Of a stretch of 64,000 bases of DNA, positions 1 through 12,400 are shown piece after piece. The notes beneath the pieces were generated by a model, which saw only the letters and a list, made by a program, of their open reading frames with translations, ran no database searches and had not been told where the DNA came from. Position numbers and translations under genes: made by a program. The DNA is taken from contig NC_092346.1 in assembly GCF_963676685.1 (NCBI RefSeq), forward strand, positions 48,389,062 to 48,453,061, written 5' to 3'. This stretch comes from Mytilus edulis. Taxonomy: Eukaryota > Mollusca > Bivalvia > Mytilida > Mytilidae. The stretch's first letter is position 1, and each line of letters begins with the position of its first letter.

Positions 1-1480
1 ATTATATCTATATATCATTTGGGAATGCAGATCACGATGTCGTATTCACTGAATGTAAAATTTCACTGAAAAGGTACAAAAAACCAACAAGAAAAAATTG
101 TCAATTAAAAAAAGAAAACGTCGAAAAAATTAAATCAGACATACAAGTACTAGAAGAAAGGATAAAATCTATATAGGATAAAAGTAACACCAATGAATTA
201 TGGTTGACATTCAAAGAAGATCATATGAAAACCATCAGTGCAAACACACCACAGAAACAAATTACAAACAAAATGAAATTACCTTGAATCACAAACCAAC
301 TAAGAAAAAATTAAAATAACAAAACTAAACGTCTGCATAAAATATCTTAGAAAAATCAACTGCAAATTAAATACACACATTTGCAAAAAAATCATTGCAG
401 GCAGACATGCGCGCGGCATTATATTCAAAACATGATGCTAGACCTTCCAATTGTAGAACATTGAAGCATCAACACACCAAAAAACCTGTTTTCATATATC
501 AAGAGCACGAGAAATGATAATTCAGGTGAAGCTGCACTAAAAAAGGATGGATTGCTCATAAAAAACACAGAAGATAATGCAAACATCCTCAACGAGCAAT
601 TTCAAAAGGCAGTCACTACTGACTCATCTGCAAACCCAATATCAGTAAAAAAAACCTGCATCACATGCATAAATGAATGACATTAAAACATCACAAAAGT
701 GCGTCAACAAAATACTATATAAAATCAATCGAAATAAAGCCACAGGCCTTAATGAACGACTTGGAAAGGTATTAAAGGAAATGAAAAATCATCTTAATCC
801 TTTCATCACACTCATCTTTCAAAAGTCAATTAACACTCATAAAATACGGACTGGAAACATCCAAATGTCTTTCCTGCATTAAAAAAGGACACAACAACAA
901 TGCCATATATTACAGGCCAATTTCACTTGCATGTATACTTTCCAAAATAATGGAGCATATCATAGCTAGTCAAACAAAGGAACATCTTAAAATAAAAATA
1001 TTTGATATGATTTACAACATGTTTTTCGATCAAACATGCAAGACACAATTACTATCTTTCATACATGACCTAGCAAAATACAACAATGATAACATACAAG
1101 CTTTTGACAAATTCCCTCACAAAAGTTTAATATATAAGATAAAATACTACGGCATTGTCAATAATACCTTGAAATGGATTGGTGAATTTTACACCAACGT
1201 ACTCAGACAGTCAAGTTAAATGGAGAATAATCAGAAAAAAAAATTGGAGTAACATCTGGATTGGTACAAGGCACCGTCCTTGGTCCAATCGTACTCCTCA
1301 TTTACATAAATGATTTCCCAGAATACTTACAACATAGCACGAAGGTTATTTGCCGATGACGGCATCATCTATTGAAAAATCAAAAAACAAAGATGATGCA
1401 TCCAAATTACAACAGGATTTAGATTCAGCGGCACAACGGGAAAACCCGATAAACAGTTCAATACTGTTTGTCTCATTTTA
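1..1480 (+). mobile_element. Decayed non-LTR retrotransposon (endonuclease end and reverse transcriptase)
   Basis: Starts inside the endonuclease end (frame from base 33 reads HDVVFTECKISLKRYKKP). The reverse transcriptase follows in broken frames: 673-882 (NKATGLNERLGKVLKEM), YYRPISLACILSKIMEHII near 905-965, QAFDKFPHKSLIYKIKYYGI near 1099-1155, VTSGLVQGTVLGPIVLLIYI near 1250-1310, then a damaged FADD near 1350. The motif style fits the CR1/Jockey-like group. Many stops; dead copy. Its 5' end is outside the window. Confidence 0.7.
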
Positions 1481-1599
1481 AGAATAGAGGACGAAAATCT
1501 GGTATAGACAATTGAAAAAAAACCCTAATTCAATTAAAAATGTCAAAGAAACGAACAACAGTTACAAAAAACCATTAAAAAACTAAAAAAGCTGAAGTA

Positions 1600-1830
1600 T
1601 AACATAAAATTGAGGATGGAAATGTGGAATGTGTCAAAGAGAAAACAACCCGACCATGCATGGAACAGAAGACAACAGAAGGTCACCAACAGGTCTTCAA
1701 TGCAGCGAGAAACTCCCGCACCCGGAGGCGTCCTTCAGCTGGCCCCTAAACAAATATATATACTAGTTCAGTGATAATGAAAGCCATACTAAAGTCCAAA
1801 TTGTACACACAAACTAATATTAAAAATACA
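1600..1830 (+). repeat. Dispersed repeat, copy 1 (also 45164-45290)
   Basis: Shares GTGTCAAAG...ACAACCCGACCAT, GGTCTTCAATG and the CACCCGGAGGCGTCCTTCAG block with 45164-45290. Lies just 3' of the LINE remnant and may be its tail. 1830-2480 holds nothing I can identify. Confidence 0.6.
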
Positions 1831-2479
1831 AAAATGCGCGGGGGTTAAACATGTTTATGATATCTCTACCCTCCCCCTATACCTCTAGCCAATGTAGAAA
1901 AGTAAACGCATAACAATAAGCACATTACAATTCAGTTCAAGAGAAGTCCGAATCTGATGTCAGACGATGTAACCAAAGAAAATAAACAAAATGACAATAA
2001 TACATAAATAACAACACACTACTAGCAGTTAACTGACATGCCAGCTCCAGACTTCTATTAAACTGATTGAAAGATCATATGAATATCAGGCACAATCCTT
2101 CCCGTTAGGGGTTTAGTATCATACCATCATAACATATATGAGAAAAACATGACCCGTGTCATGCCAACAACTGGTTTTTAAATAAATGTGTTTAGTTCCG
2201 ATGCAAAGACCCCATAAGTGAATCAATATTAACGCCAAAATATGCAATCTATAAATGCATGTTCCCTAGAAAATATTTCCATTTCATCTTATATCGAAAC
2301 AATTGATAAGTGTTTATTTTCAATGACTAGCACTAGTCAATACCAATTTTGGTGAACTGTTATTTTTTTATTATTATCAGTTTAAAAACTATTACTTCGG
2401 AACTGAAACAAATATTTTACATAATTTCATATATTATTTCTCCAGAAATTTGATTGACACATCTTTATATTAAAGAAAT

Positions 2480-2634
2480 AATTGATGCTAGCTATACTTT
2501 ATTGTAGTTTTAACATGGGTAGGCGTTATATTCGTGATGTTATTTGCCCGAGGGATAGTGAGGGCTAAAATAACACGAATATAATGCCTACCAATGTTAA
2601 AACAACAATAAAGTATAGCTTGCATCAATCATTT
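2480..2634. repeat. Hairpin repeat (MITE-like)
   Basis: Two ~65-base arms in inverted orientation: ATTGATGCTAGCTATACTTT at the left and its near-complement at the right, meeting near 2555. Non-coding. Confidence 0.65.
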
Positions 2635-2805
2635 CGATTCCGATTAGGATAATTAAGGTAAATTCTATGTCCGATGTGTATAACTGTATAGCGTTTGTGT
2701 AGGCTCTTCCATGAACTTCCCTATTAAATATATGTGAATTCATAAAAATTCTTAAGAACTTCTAGATAATTTCAAATCTCGGTCTTATTCTGAAATGAGT
2801 TCTAT

Positions 2806-3205
2806 CAATAAAATTAACGGTACCAATTTTCTTGCACCAGATGCGCATTTCAACAATACATGTCTCTTCAGTGATGCTCGTGGCCAAAATATTTGAAATC
2901 CAAAGCTTATATAAAAGATGAAGAGCTATAATCCATAAGGTTCAAAAAGTATAGCCAAATCCGTGAAAGGAATCAGAGCTTTGCATGAGGGAGATACATT
3001 CCTTAATTTAAAATAATTTCTATCATTTTGTAACAGTCAATTTTAATAACACAAAAATTCCGTATTTTCATGCCAGTACCGAAGTACTGGCTACTGGGGT
3101 GGTGATACCCTCGGGGACTAATAGTCCACCAGCAGAGGCATCGACCCAGTGGTAGTAATAAAATTAACGGTACCAATTTTCTTGCACCAGATGCGCATTT
3201 CAACA
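2806..3205 (+). repeat. Two copies of a 49-bp direct repeat
   Basis: AATAAAATTAACGGTACCAA through GCATTTCAACA occurs at 2807-2855 and 3157-3205, unchanged. Sequence 3070-3156 between them contains the paired CCAGTACCGAAGTACTGG. Dispersed repeat, non-coding. Confidence 0.6.
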
Positions 3206-3310
3206 AAAGTTTTGATTTTTCAACGCTGTATACCACCATTCCCCATGTACAATTGTAAAATCGCCTGAAAGAAATAATCCACAATGCCTATAAACATATA
3301 GACGAGCGCC
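3206..3310 (+). mobile_element. Penelope-like reverse transcriptase fragment
   Basis: Reads FSTLYTTIPHVQL, stop, NRLKEIIHNAYKHID. STLYTTIP followed by L.NRLKEIIHNA is the early reverse transcriptase block of mussel Penelope-like elements. About 35 codons with one stop. Confidence 0.6.
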
Positions 3311-3740
3311 GATGGTCACGTTTCTTGCAAATCTCACGAGAACACAGAAATGTCGAAATACTTTGGATTATACGGTGACATTCAACATTGAATATATCCG
3401 CTTTGTTGTAAATATATTATTCATTTGTATCTAAGATAGCTTGGACTACATTCTAAAAAGACATCGAATCCAAAAAAAAGAAGATTTTATGATAAATTAG
3501 TTAATTCAGAGGCATCTGTCAGACCAACCCTAAAATGTAAAAAAAATACCATATTTTTTTAAAGATTGTCAGTGTCAATGACTTATTACAACTCTCATAT
3601 GTTTTATGTTTATAAATTCCATATACCTTGAAAAGATTGCGACACACATCGAAGCGCAATGATGCCTAATAATTGTTAAACGACTTCTATAAAATCAGCA
3701 TTATTGAACGGTATTCCGCATATGTATCTTTTTTATTCCA

Positions 3741-3880
3741 GGCCTTGAAGGCATAAAACTTTGCTCAGTGCTTTGAGCACAAAAATTGTGCTCGAAACAT
3801 GAAATCCAGCAATTTGATTGGTTGATTTTCGAGTCTGAGTACAAAAATCATGCTCTAACGTTTTATGACCGTGAGGCCAG
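3741..3880. repeat. Short inverted-repeat element
   Basis: Begins GCCTTGAAGGCATAAAAC and ends GTTTTATGACCGTGAGGC, imperfect complements, with further inverted similarity inside (GAGCACAAAAATTGTGCTC). Non-coding. Confidence 0.45.
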
Positions 3881-4081
3881 ACGTTCAAAATTTATATAAA
3901 TCGAGTATCTAGTATGCACAGGTAACATTTGGGTTGCCACAACACAAGTCGTGTATTAACATATTACTGAATAAATATTCGTATTTGTGTTAACGAAAGA
4001 CCATTTTAAGCATTACTAACGATATTGGCATGTGATATGTAAGCAGCAGACTGCATTTTATAGAATAGTATATTCTTAAAT

Positions 4082-5860
4082 ATTATCATAATTACTCATC
4101 ATGGATGAGTGTCGAAACTGAATGGTGTTTCCTCGTCTATGAGGGTTCAAAGCCTTTTTGAAACAGCAACTAAACATGCTAACAATGAAATGCTCTTTCA
4201 ATTTGCAGATAAAGATTTCACATCAAATGCTTTATATCACTCTGGTTGCATAACAAAATACCTTTTGCAAAAAAAAGAAATTAAAACAGAAACCAATGAA
4301 AATAATACTGGTACCATGTACGATAAATCATTCATCTCATTTGTGTAGTCTATAAGCGAAGAATTGTTTGTTCACAAAATGGTGTTCTCCTTGTCTTATC
4401 TCCTTTCTAAACATAAATTATTTCTGCCAGAAGACGTTTTATCTAAATACACTTCTTATAGATTTGAACTCAGATTAAAAAATCTCTTTCGAAAACATAT
4501 TGTGGTTGATGTTAACCACGGTCAAGGGGAGTCTAACTTCGTATATAGTAGTTCTCTCACATTGCCCGAGGCAGTTAGAACTGCTATTCGTTTCAAGGCC
4601 GAAACAAAGTTTACTTAACTGCAGATGTCTGCGTGCACTTCAAAAAACGACCAAACGGACATGTCGTTATCGAAATCTCTAGAGACCTGCCTTCTGTTTT
4701 GACTGGCTTTATGAATTGGCTTATCGATGGTTCTCACAGCCAAGTAGATATTAAAAACCATTAATCTGACATTCCAATTAAAAGTATAAGGAAAAGCTTA
4801 GTTTTATCTGAATGCATAGTTTCATTGCACAAAAAAGTTTCATCACCCCTTTAAATTGGCCTTGCATTACAGTTACATCATATGCATGGTTCGAAAGCTT
4901 TGATCGAGACATTGGATTCGCACGGATTTTGTGCATCATATCATGAGGTACGGCGATACCAAACAAGTCTTGTGTATAGGTCACCGTATGGCCTTCAACA
5001 ATGAGCACAGCCCATACCGCATAGTCAGCTATAAAAGACCCGATGCAGAGTATAATGTTAAAGTACCATCGTATAATGTCAAAGTACCATCGTATAATGG
5101 CAAAGTACCATCATATAATGTCAAAGTACCATCGTATAATATCAAAGAACCATCGTATAATGTCAAAGTACCATCATATAATGTCAAAGCACCATCGTAT
5201 AATGTCAATGTACCATCATATAATGTCAAAGTACCATCATATAATGTCAAAGTACCATCATATAATGTCAAAGTACCATCGTATAATGTCAAAGAACCAT
5301 CGTATAATGTCAAAGTACCATCGTATAATGTCAAAGTACCATCATATAATGTCAAAGTACCATCGTATAATGTCAATGTACCATCATATAATGTCAAAGT
5401 ACCATCGTATAATGTCAAAGTACCATCATACAATGAAAGTTTTTAACATAAGGCAGTTATGGCGTTCCATACTTGTGTGCTCTGAACTATCTCAAGTTCA
5501 AAACATTACATACATTCCCAGTGGAATTCGCCAATATAACAACACAGTCTTAGTCGACATCAATGCAGAAACAGTTGGTGGCTTTCATACCCTATCGTTT
5601 TTTATTTCATCAATAGGTAAGCCATTGGAAGATGGTGGTCTCCGCGACCTGCCAGTTGATTCCGGTGTGTACGCAGCTGCGACTGTAGACCAAATGGTTT
5701 CAGGAAAACAGTTCAACCGTGCAGTTAGAGGACTCACACTCCTTTATGAGACATTGAACACACTTTGGGTCTGTTCGTTCTTTGTTTGGATCAGACAATA
5801 AATATAATTAAAAATCCCTGAAAGCATTTTTGCAGGCCTCACAGAGTGTCATGAAAGTTT
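4082..5860 (+). pseudogene. Unclassified decayed multi-copy ORF, interrupted by minisatellite
   Basis: Broken frames read in order: 4109-4348, 4364-4618, ~4780-4975 (including LHKKVSS and SKALIETLDSHGFCASYHEV) and 5440-5800 (including ITYIPSGIR, NAETVGGFHTLSF). Stops and frame changes occur throughout. The peptide style (catalogue motif HGFCASY..E, then YIPSGI, then NAETxGGFHT) resembles a multi-copy uncharacterised ORF family of marine invertebrate genomes, recalled from memory and not certain. The minisatellite sits between the last two segments, probably an expansion within the dead copy. Confidence 0.45.
5051..5433. repeat. 21-bp minisatellite, about 18 copies
   Basis: Unit TATAATGTCAAAGTACCATC plus G or A. 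Copies differ mainly by single changes, and because 21 is a multiple of three, frames on both strands stay open (heptads such as YNVKVPS or LTLYDGT). Lies inside a decayed element, so I treat it as non-coding. Confidence 0.85.
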
Positions 5861-6320
5861 TACGAGTAATGGCCGTACATTTGACATGCTTCAAAGTTTA
5901 GAAAAAGCTATGAACGACGACCTTTGGTGAAAAATGAACGAGTTTCTATTTTCTTATATATGAACTTTATGCAATAAAATGGCTCAATACACTTTTATAT
6001 TATATTATTTGATATCATTTTTTTTCTGTTTTGCTCTACGACTTCTTACTTTCTACAATCATGTCGGCAGATGAATATATCCTTCCATGTACATTTTGAA
6101 CGATTTCATCTTTAACGTTTTTAATCAACTATTTCTGCTCTTTATAAATTGTTGGCCCTAAATATTCAGCTTTAAACGTTCCTGAAGAAGGTAGACCCAG
6201 AACAGCACTACGGTCGTAACTTTTAACGTGTTGTTTTCATTTTTTATAGATTGCATGACAATCATATAAAGTGCCTTGTATCAATGATTTCAGTTATACG
6301 TATTGGTACGGTAGGAACAT

Positions 6321-6492
6321 TGAATTCATGGTGTCGCAATGAACGTTGTGCTAGTCTTGAATTTGGGAGGATTTAATATCTTTTTTACACTGAAATTAAG
6401 AGTAAGATCAAATTTTGGTAGCTTGCAGTCAGGATACTGTTATAAGGTATCTACATAAACTAATCATAGTTCATTGCGACACTATAAATTTA
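6321..6492. repeat. Small inverted-terminal-repeat element
   Basis: GTGTCGCAATGAAC at 6331 and GTTCATTGCGACAC at 6469 are perfect complements, with weaker matching to about 24 bases. The ~170-base body has no open frame. Confidence 0.45.
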
Positions 6493-6754
6493 GTATTCCT
6501 TCCGTATCATTGTTTGGAACTCAATTCAATCATAAAAGGCAATGCAATTGATAAAAAATAAAACAAAACGTTTAAAGTTGCATGCAACAGACGCGCTTTT
6601 TCTGGATCTAGCTTAATGAGGAACGTCAAAAAGGTGAATAATACTTTTTGGCCTTCTGCAAGTTGGTCAGTTTTCACTGTTACTTCTAAATGTTTGGCAC
6701 TGGGGACACCAAATAGCTCTGAATTAATTTTTTTCAAACTCTAACCTTATATTA

Positions 6755-6870
6755 GAGATAGGCGAAAGTACGACAGTGACACTCGAGCCCAAAAGTCGAA
6801 AATAAACTGACAACGTCATGGCTAAAAAAAAAGAAAATCAGACAAACAATAGTGCAAAAAAAAAAAACCA
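6755..6870 (-). repeat. Penelope-tail repeat fragment
   Basis: On the minus strand a TTGTCAGTTTATTTTCGA core with CACTGTCGTACTTTC and the ACTATTGTTTGTC stretch. This is the same tail seen intact after the Penelope copy at 54212. 6870-7560 holds nothing identifiable. Confidence 0.5.
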
Positions 6871-7559
6871 ATACAAAATAAGTTATACTAAGCAACACGT
6901 TATTGTTGTTAACAAAACAATAGACAAGTCGTATTATAAAAAATAACAACTCCTCATACAGGAACAGATGATACATATATTGTGTACTTTATATGCAAAT
7001 ATTAAAAAAAATATTTTATTGGAAGGTGGTTAATGAACACGTACACACACAATAATTGCTAGTATGATAGAAACTTTGTAGAAACTGCGGTCGGTAATTC
7101 ATTGTTTAATTAACACAAAAACAGAGGATCAAGCTATGTTTGTAGTAAGTTTGTCATTCATTTATATGTTTTTGAAAGGTAAATAACAAAAAACACTGAA
7201 TTCCACCTAAAATCTAAACTTTTCAATTGACCTTGTAGATTTATCCGAGTACTCCAGTATCATGACCAAGTATCCGAGTATTACATTTCAGTTATGTTGA
7301 CATTCCTCATTCAAACACTTGACTTTTCTACACTTTACACAATTATTTCCAATTCCAAACTAAAAGACAAATTGAAAGATATGTTTTGCTTGTTCAAAGA
7401 ATGGCCAACGTAGATACAAGTATCTTGTCAAAGGGAGAATAAATCCTACTTTGTAAAGATCGAATCTCTCTAATTAAAATAAAAACCCTCTGAAAAAGAC
7501 ATCATGAAGATGCTTGATTTCTTGAATAACAACATATTTGTTGCGTTTGGAGGGCGTGT

Positions 7560-8135
7560 TTTTCCACAGGCTGTCTACAAGAAATGATTTCAGCTTCAAA
7601 ATTGTAAACAGTTGAATTTCTATGTAGCAACATTTCAGCAGCGCCTGCATACGGAGAATATATATCCCAATTGATACGATATTCCCAGCCTTGTATTTTT
7701 TATCATCTTGTCCTTGATTGAGGGTTGCTGCTCACAAGAAAGTTGAAACCATCACTACGTAAATTTGACGGACGCCATAACGAGTAGGTTGACCGTTATT
7801 GAACTACCGTGTCACAGATGATACGATCCGGTGCCCTATCACGATTGCGACCTACCAAATTTGACTATTTACTGGGTTTGTAATAACATGCGCAACACGA
7901 TTGGTACCACACCGTGGAGCAGGATCTACTTAACCTTCTGTAGCCCATAAGATCACCCACCTGGTGGAATTCATGTTGCCTAGTCTATAGTGTTCTATGT
8001 TGTGTCTTGTGTAATATTAATTATATAAATGTCTGTTTGTCTTTATATTTTTTAACCATGTTGTTGTCAGTTTATTTTCGATCTAAGAGTTTGGATGTTC
8101 TTCTTATATCTTTAGGCACTCTTTCATGGACAGGA
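7560..8135 (+). mobile_element. Decayed Penelope-like element end
   Basis: Degraded copy of the 54480-55045 block. The CAGCAGCGCCTGCATACGGA and CCAATTGATACGATATTCCC stretches are visible, followed by the hydrophobic tail repeat from about 7890. Several stops and indels. 8135-8985 holds no gene that I can support. Confidence 0.6.
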
Positions 8136-8984
8136 CTTCGATCTAAGTCTGACATGATAATACGTAGCCGTTGATGTCATGTTGATATTTAGAAATAGAA
8201 AGTTCACAATTTGGAAGCTTAAATCGACCAATTTCTAGTAACGTTTTGTTCTTAAAATATTCTCTAGTCTTGCACCCAGCAAATATATTTAACTTATATA
8301 ACTTTTGACAGTCTAAATTTAAAGAAAAATCTCTTCAATATTTAAATAATTTTATTGTCATTGAAATTATCTTGATAATCTGCACCCTACAAAACATATT
8401 AAAAGTATTAGTCAACTTGTGTTTTATAATAATATATATAAAACATGTTTGTCTTGCTTGCATTGTGTACATTCTTAATTTTTGTACTTGAAAATACTTG
8501 TGGAAGTTTATTATAAATAACTGTCATAATTTTGCGATATTTTTTAACGTTTTCATTTAAAGTTGAAACTTTTACTAACCATCTAAAAAGGATCAATGCA
8601 CCATTTGTTCTTAAAAAATGTCCTGTACCAATTCATGAATATAGCAGATGTACCAAATAGTTAGTTTCGATGTATGTTGTCGTTTGTTTTTTCTATGTAT
8701 TTTGTCGTTTGTTTTTGTTGCACTTAAGTAGTCATGTTCTTCCTTTGTTTTCCCCTATAATTGATGTGTTAAAGTTTCTAACCCTGATTTGTTTTCTCTC
8801 AATCAATTTAGGACCTTTGAACACGGGTATACAACCGTTGCCCTTAATTATCACGTACGCTCACAATATTAAGTATAAATGCATAATTTAAAACATGTGC
8901 GCACCTTAAACACAAACAAATCAGAACGGTGTATGGAGATGAACGACTGAAATTAACATAACATAGGTGAAACGTAGACAATGA

Positions 8985-9443
8985 CGCAGTAGTTGACTCA
9001 TACGATGTGTCGGTGTCTCAGCCACAAGTAACATGTTTTCTAATATGAGGTACCAGTTAAGTCGTAGTATGATTTTTGATTTAACCGATTATGTGCTATT
9101 ACCGATTGTGACTATCGTGGCGGGTTATTAATACAAAGCATATGACGCTTTTTCTATCGACGTACCAGTGTCGTTAATTTTTAATTCATGCGATTTCCCT
9201 AATTTGCCTTCATTGTTTGACGAAGGTTTTTACGTAATTTCTATGGTGTATTTAAATCGTGAAAAGCGTTTCGAACATATGACATTTATAAGGTGCTGTT
9301 TCCCTTTTTTTCAACATGAATGAACAAAAGTGGAAGTAAATTGTTCATTCTCCTTAAGTGTTTGGTGTTTCACTGTATAATGTCTTATAGTTTTTAAAAT
9401 AACACAAAGGCTTTCAGAATGAATATATAAAATTACCTTCGTT
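8985..9443 (-). other. Gene 2 3' flank, shared with gene 1
   Basis: The segment around 8988-9175 aligns with 27120-27310 downstream of gene 1, including shared blocks around the GTTGACTCATACGATG stretch and the TTTAACCGATTAT stretch. Probably 3' UTR or conserved downstream sequence. I saw no clear AATAAA in the ~250 bases of minus-strand sequence read past the stop. Confidence 0.5.
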
Positions 9444-9499
9444 TTAGTAGAGACCATTTTTCAAAACAGTTTTCACAGCACTGCCATCGTAGTCGTTAT
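9444..9499 (-). CDS. Gene 2 exon 14: terminal exon with stop
   Basis: Acceptor AACAG|, then D-N-D-Y-D-G-S-A-V-K-T-V-L-K-N-G-L-Y and TAA. Homologous to the gene 1 terminal exon and to the start of the long B module. The AACGAAG|GTAATT after the stop, shared by both genes, looks like a leftover donor. Confidence 0.75.
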
Positions 9500-12400
9500 C
9501 TGTTTTTAAGAGAGAGCATTGTCTGAATTTTTTGTAATAAAACATTTGGTAATATTTCAGCTATGGATTTCTTCGTACGTAAATGATTTCAGTCCTAAAT
9601 ATTACAATTTAATAATCAACACTTTAATTCATAACAATTTGAGTTTTGTGAAAGATAGTCAAGATGATTCATATGATTTATGGAACTGTCATACAAGTGA
9701 TAGGTTAAGCTAGCTTTACAAGCAATTTTATCCATTAAACTTTACTTAAAAAAATGACTGTACCCAATCAGGAATATGATAGTCGTTATCTATTCGTTTG
9801 ATATATTTGAGCTTTTGACTTTGCCATTTGCTAATAAAACTTTCATGCAGAATTTTCACCCAGACTTCGTTTTTTTTGTTATATTCTTTGTTATATCTGT
9901 TTGTTTTCAGATGGTGTTAACAATCAATTTGATTTATTACAAATGACAAATTGTTTCACATTTCGATGAAACTACAAGTTTTGCCATTCGCATGTCAAAA
10001 TGAATCATCAATTTGACTCCATTGCTGTTGATTGGGTGAAATTACCAATTACTATTTTAAGATAACATAGAGATTAATACATGGCCTTTTCCATATCAGC
10101 CTGGGTATCATCCCGAGACCCCAATATCAGCCCGAGACGGAGTCGAGGTGCTGATATGGGTTGAGGGATGATACCCAGGCTGATATGGAAAAGGCCATGT
10201 ATTAATCGCTTTATCATATACTTCCGACAATAGTTTTATGTAAATAAACTGATCGTAGATACCAGGACTAAATAAGGCAAATAAACAAATGCAATAACCA
10301 AAACAGTCAAAAACTTTATAAAGAAGTTAAATTATGAATCAAATATACTATAATTGTCCAACAACAGCATCACTACATCCATATATATGTATGGTAACAT
10401 TTCCCATAGAGGCATTTTGAAAGATTGAAAATTTGAGTTTTATGATCATTATTACTCATTGTTTGTTGTACTATAAAATGATTCTTAATTGTCAAGGGCA
10501 TTTGTTAGCAAGTACTAAACTGGGGACAAAAGTTCCCGTAAATTTTGACGTCTTCATAAAAAATATCTGACGTCACAATGGAACAGTAAACAATCGATAC
10601 CAGAAACACCGGAAGTAACTTACACGAAAATCACTGTTATGGGTTTTTGCACGAGACGCCCCTGATATGGGTTATCAGCCCGGGCTGATATGGGTTATCA
10701 GACCCGGTGGGAAATTATGGCTTGTGTACTCCCGCTCATTACACATATGCAAAAGCTATCATATCAATGCCAAGTATATGATAAAAAAGATTACTCACCT
10801 CCGGAGTAGATGTCAAAGAGATGTTGTTTCCTGAGTCGTCCAAAACAGACCTTCCTGCTATGATAAGTAGACCAGCAATTACCCCATAAGTTGTAAAATC
10901 GTTGTAGTCCACATGTTAATGTGTAAGCTTGAAAAAACATGATAATTTTATTATAATCGGCAGTAAAATTAAGCATATGTTGCTTACGTCGTAAATACAA
11001 TCCCCTTCCCTTTCATAAATGTGACCTACCGGATTAGACTATTTACCGGATTTGATATCTCATAAGCAACACGACGGGTGCCAGACGTGGTGCAAGATCT
11101 GCTTACCCTTCCGGAGCACCTGAGATCACCCCGAGTTTTTTTTTGGGGTTAGTGTTGTTTATTATTTAGTTTTCTATGATGTGTCATGTGTACTATTGTT
11201 TGTCTGTTTGTCCTTTTCATTTTTAGCCATGGCGTTGTCAGTTTATTTTCGATTTATTAGTTTGACTGTCCCTCTGGTATCTTTCGTCACTCTTTTAAGA
11301 ACTTTTCTTTAAAGTCGAAGTTAATATGATACTTATTAATCTGCAAGATACAATTTATCAATTATATTATGTTTTACGATTCTCAAGTTACGATAAAAAA
11401 TAAGTTATTTTCTTGCATTTAAGAAAATTATATTAGTTTATACACATTTTACACAACTTCTTCAAATGCGATAATTGAACATGACTGTCAGCTCAAAATG
11501 TTTTTTTCTCAGTATAATACAGTTACCAGGTAACTTTGCCCTTTAACGATTCATAATCAAACTAACGTTTGAATATAGATGCAATAACATGGATAAATAC
11601 ATTTAATTTCAAATGCATATTTTACTGATCCTAAACAATGATGACCAATAAGTTGTACATTTGCTCACCTGAACCTCCGTATGAAAATCTGCTATCACTG
11701 ATTTTGAATCCATGGTATTTGTTGAAGTAATCCCCATTGCTTACTACGGAACCTACGCCAACATCGTAATCGTCACCATAGATTACATCTGTAATTCAAA
11801 TATGAAAGATTAGATTTTTTGAGGACTACAAACTAGGTTCTCTTTATAGGCATAGATTTATACTGTTACTCAATTTGTTGTAATTCGTCCATCATCAGCA
11901 ATTAAAAAATAAATTCGATATACATATTTTTGAAAATACAGATGGTCACAAACAACCATTTAATGTGACATAGCACAATTTAAAACCATTGGCTCGATGT
12001 TATATTTAACATAGGTCTACTTAATCACAATATTTGTGATCGCATTCATTTTAAACGTTTTCTTGTTTCTTCGTTTGCTTATTGTTGTCGTATATGTGTT
12101 ACAATAAGACATAATATGTTGTCTAGTCTCATGTCCTCAATAATTTAAATTCTTAAATTCTTCCTAAACATGAACGTTGTCACAGGTCGAGAAAGTTCTA
12201 AGCAATGTAAGCAAACGACTTAGTAAAGTTTTTTCGGAATGTTTTAAAACTGTTTCACGTAAGATTCATTAGTCACTTTCGTAAGTTTCTAAACACGATG
12301 AATGCAAATGAAGCACATAGCAAAGTGTATTACCTCCGGAGTAAATATCAAATAGATGTTGCTTCCTGAGTCGTCCAAAACAGACACTTCTGCTATGATA

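Noticed and set aside
66-1220. Separate small genes at 673-882 and 950-1219
   Set aside because: Both are fragments of one decayed reverse transcriptase with its motifs in order.
5051-5433. CRISPR-like array
   Set aside because: Contiguous 21-bp units without spacers in an animal genome: a minisatellite.
5043-5801. 252-residue plus-strand frame and the 171- and 134-residue frames across the minisatellite
   Set aside because: They are open because the unit length is a multiple of three; flanking sequence is a decayed element.
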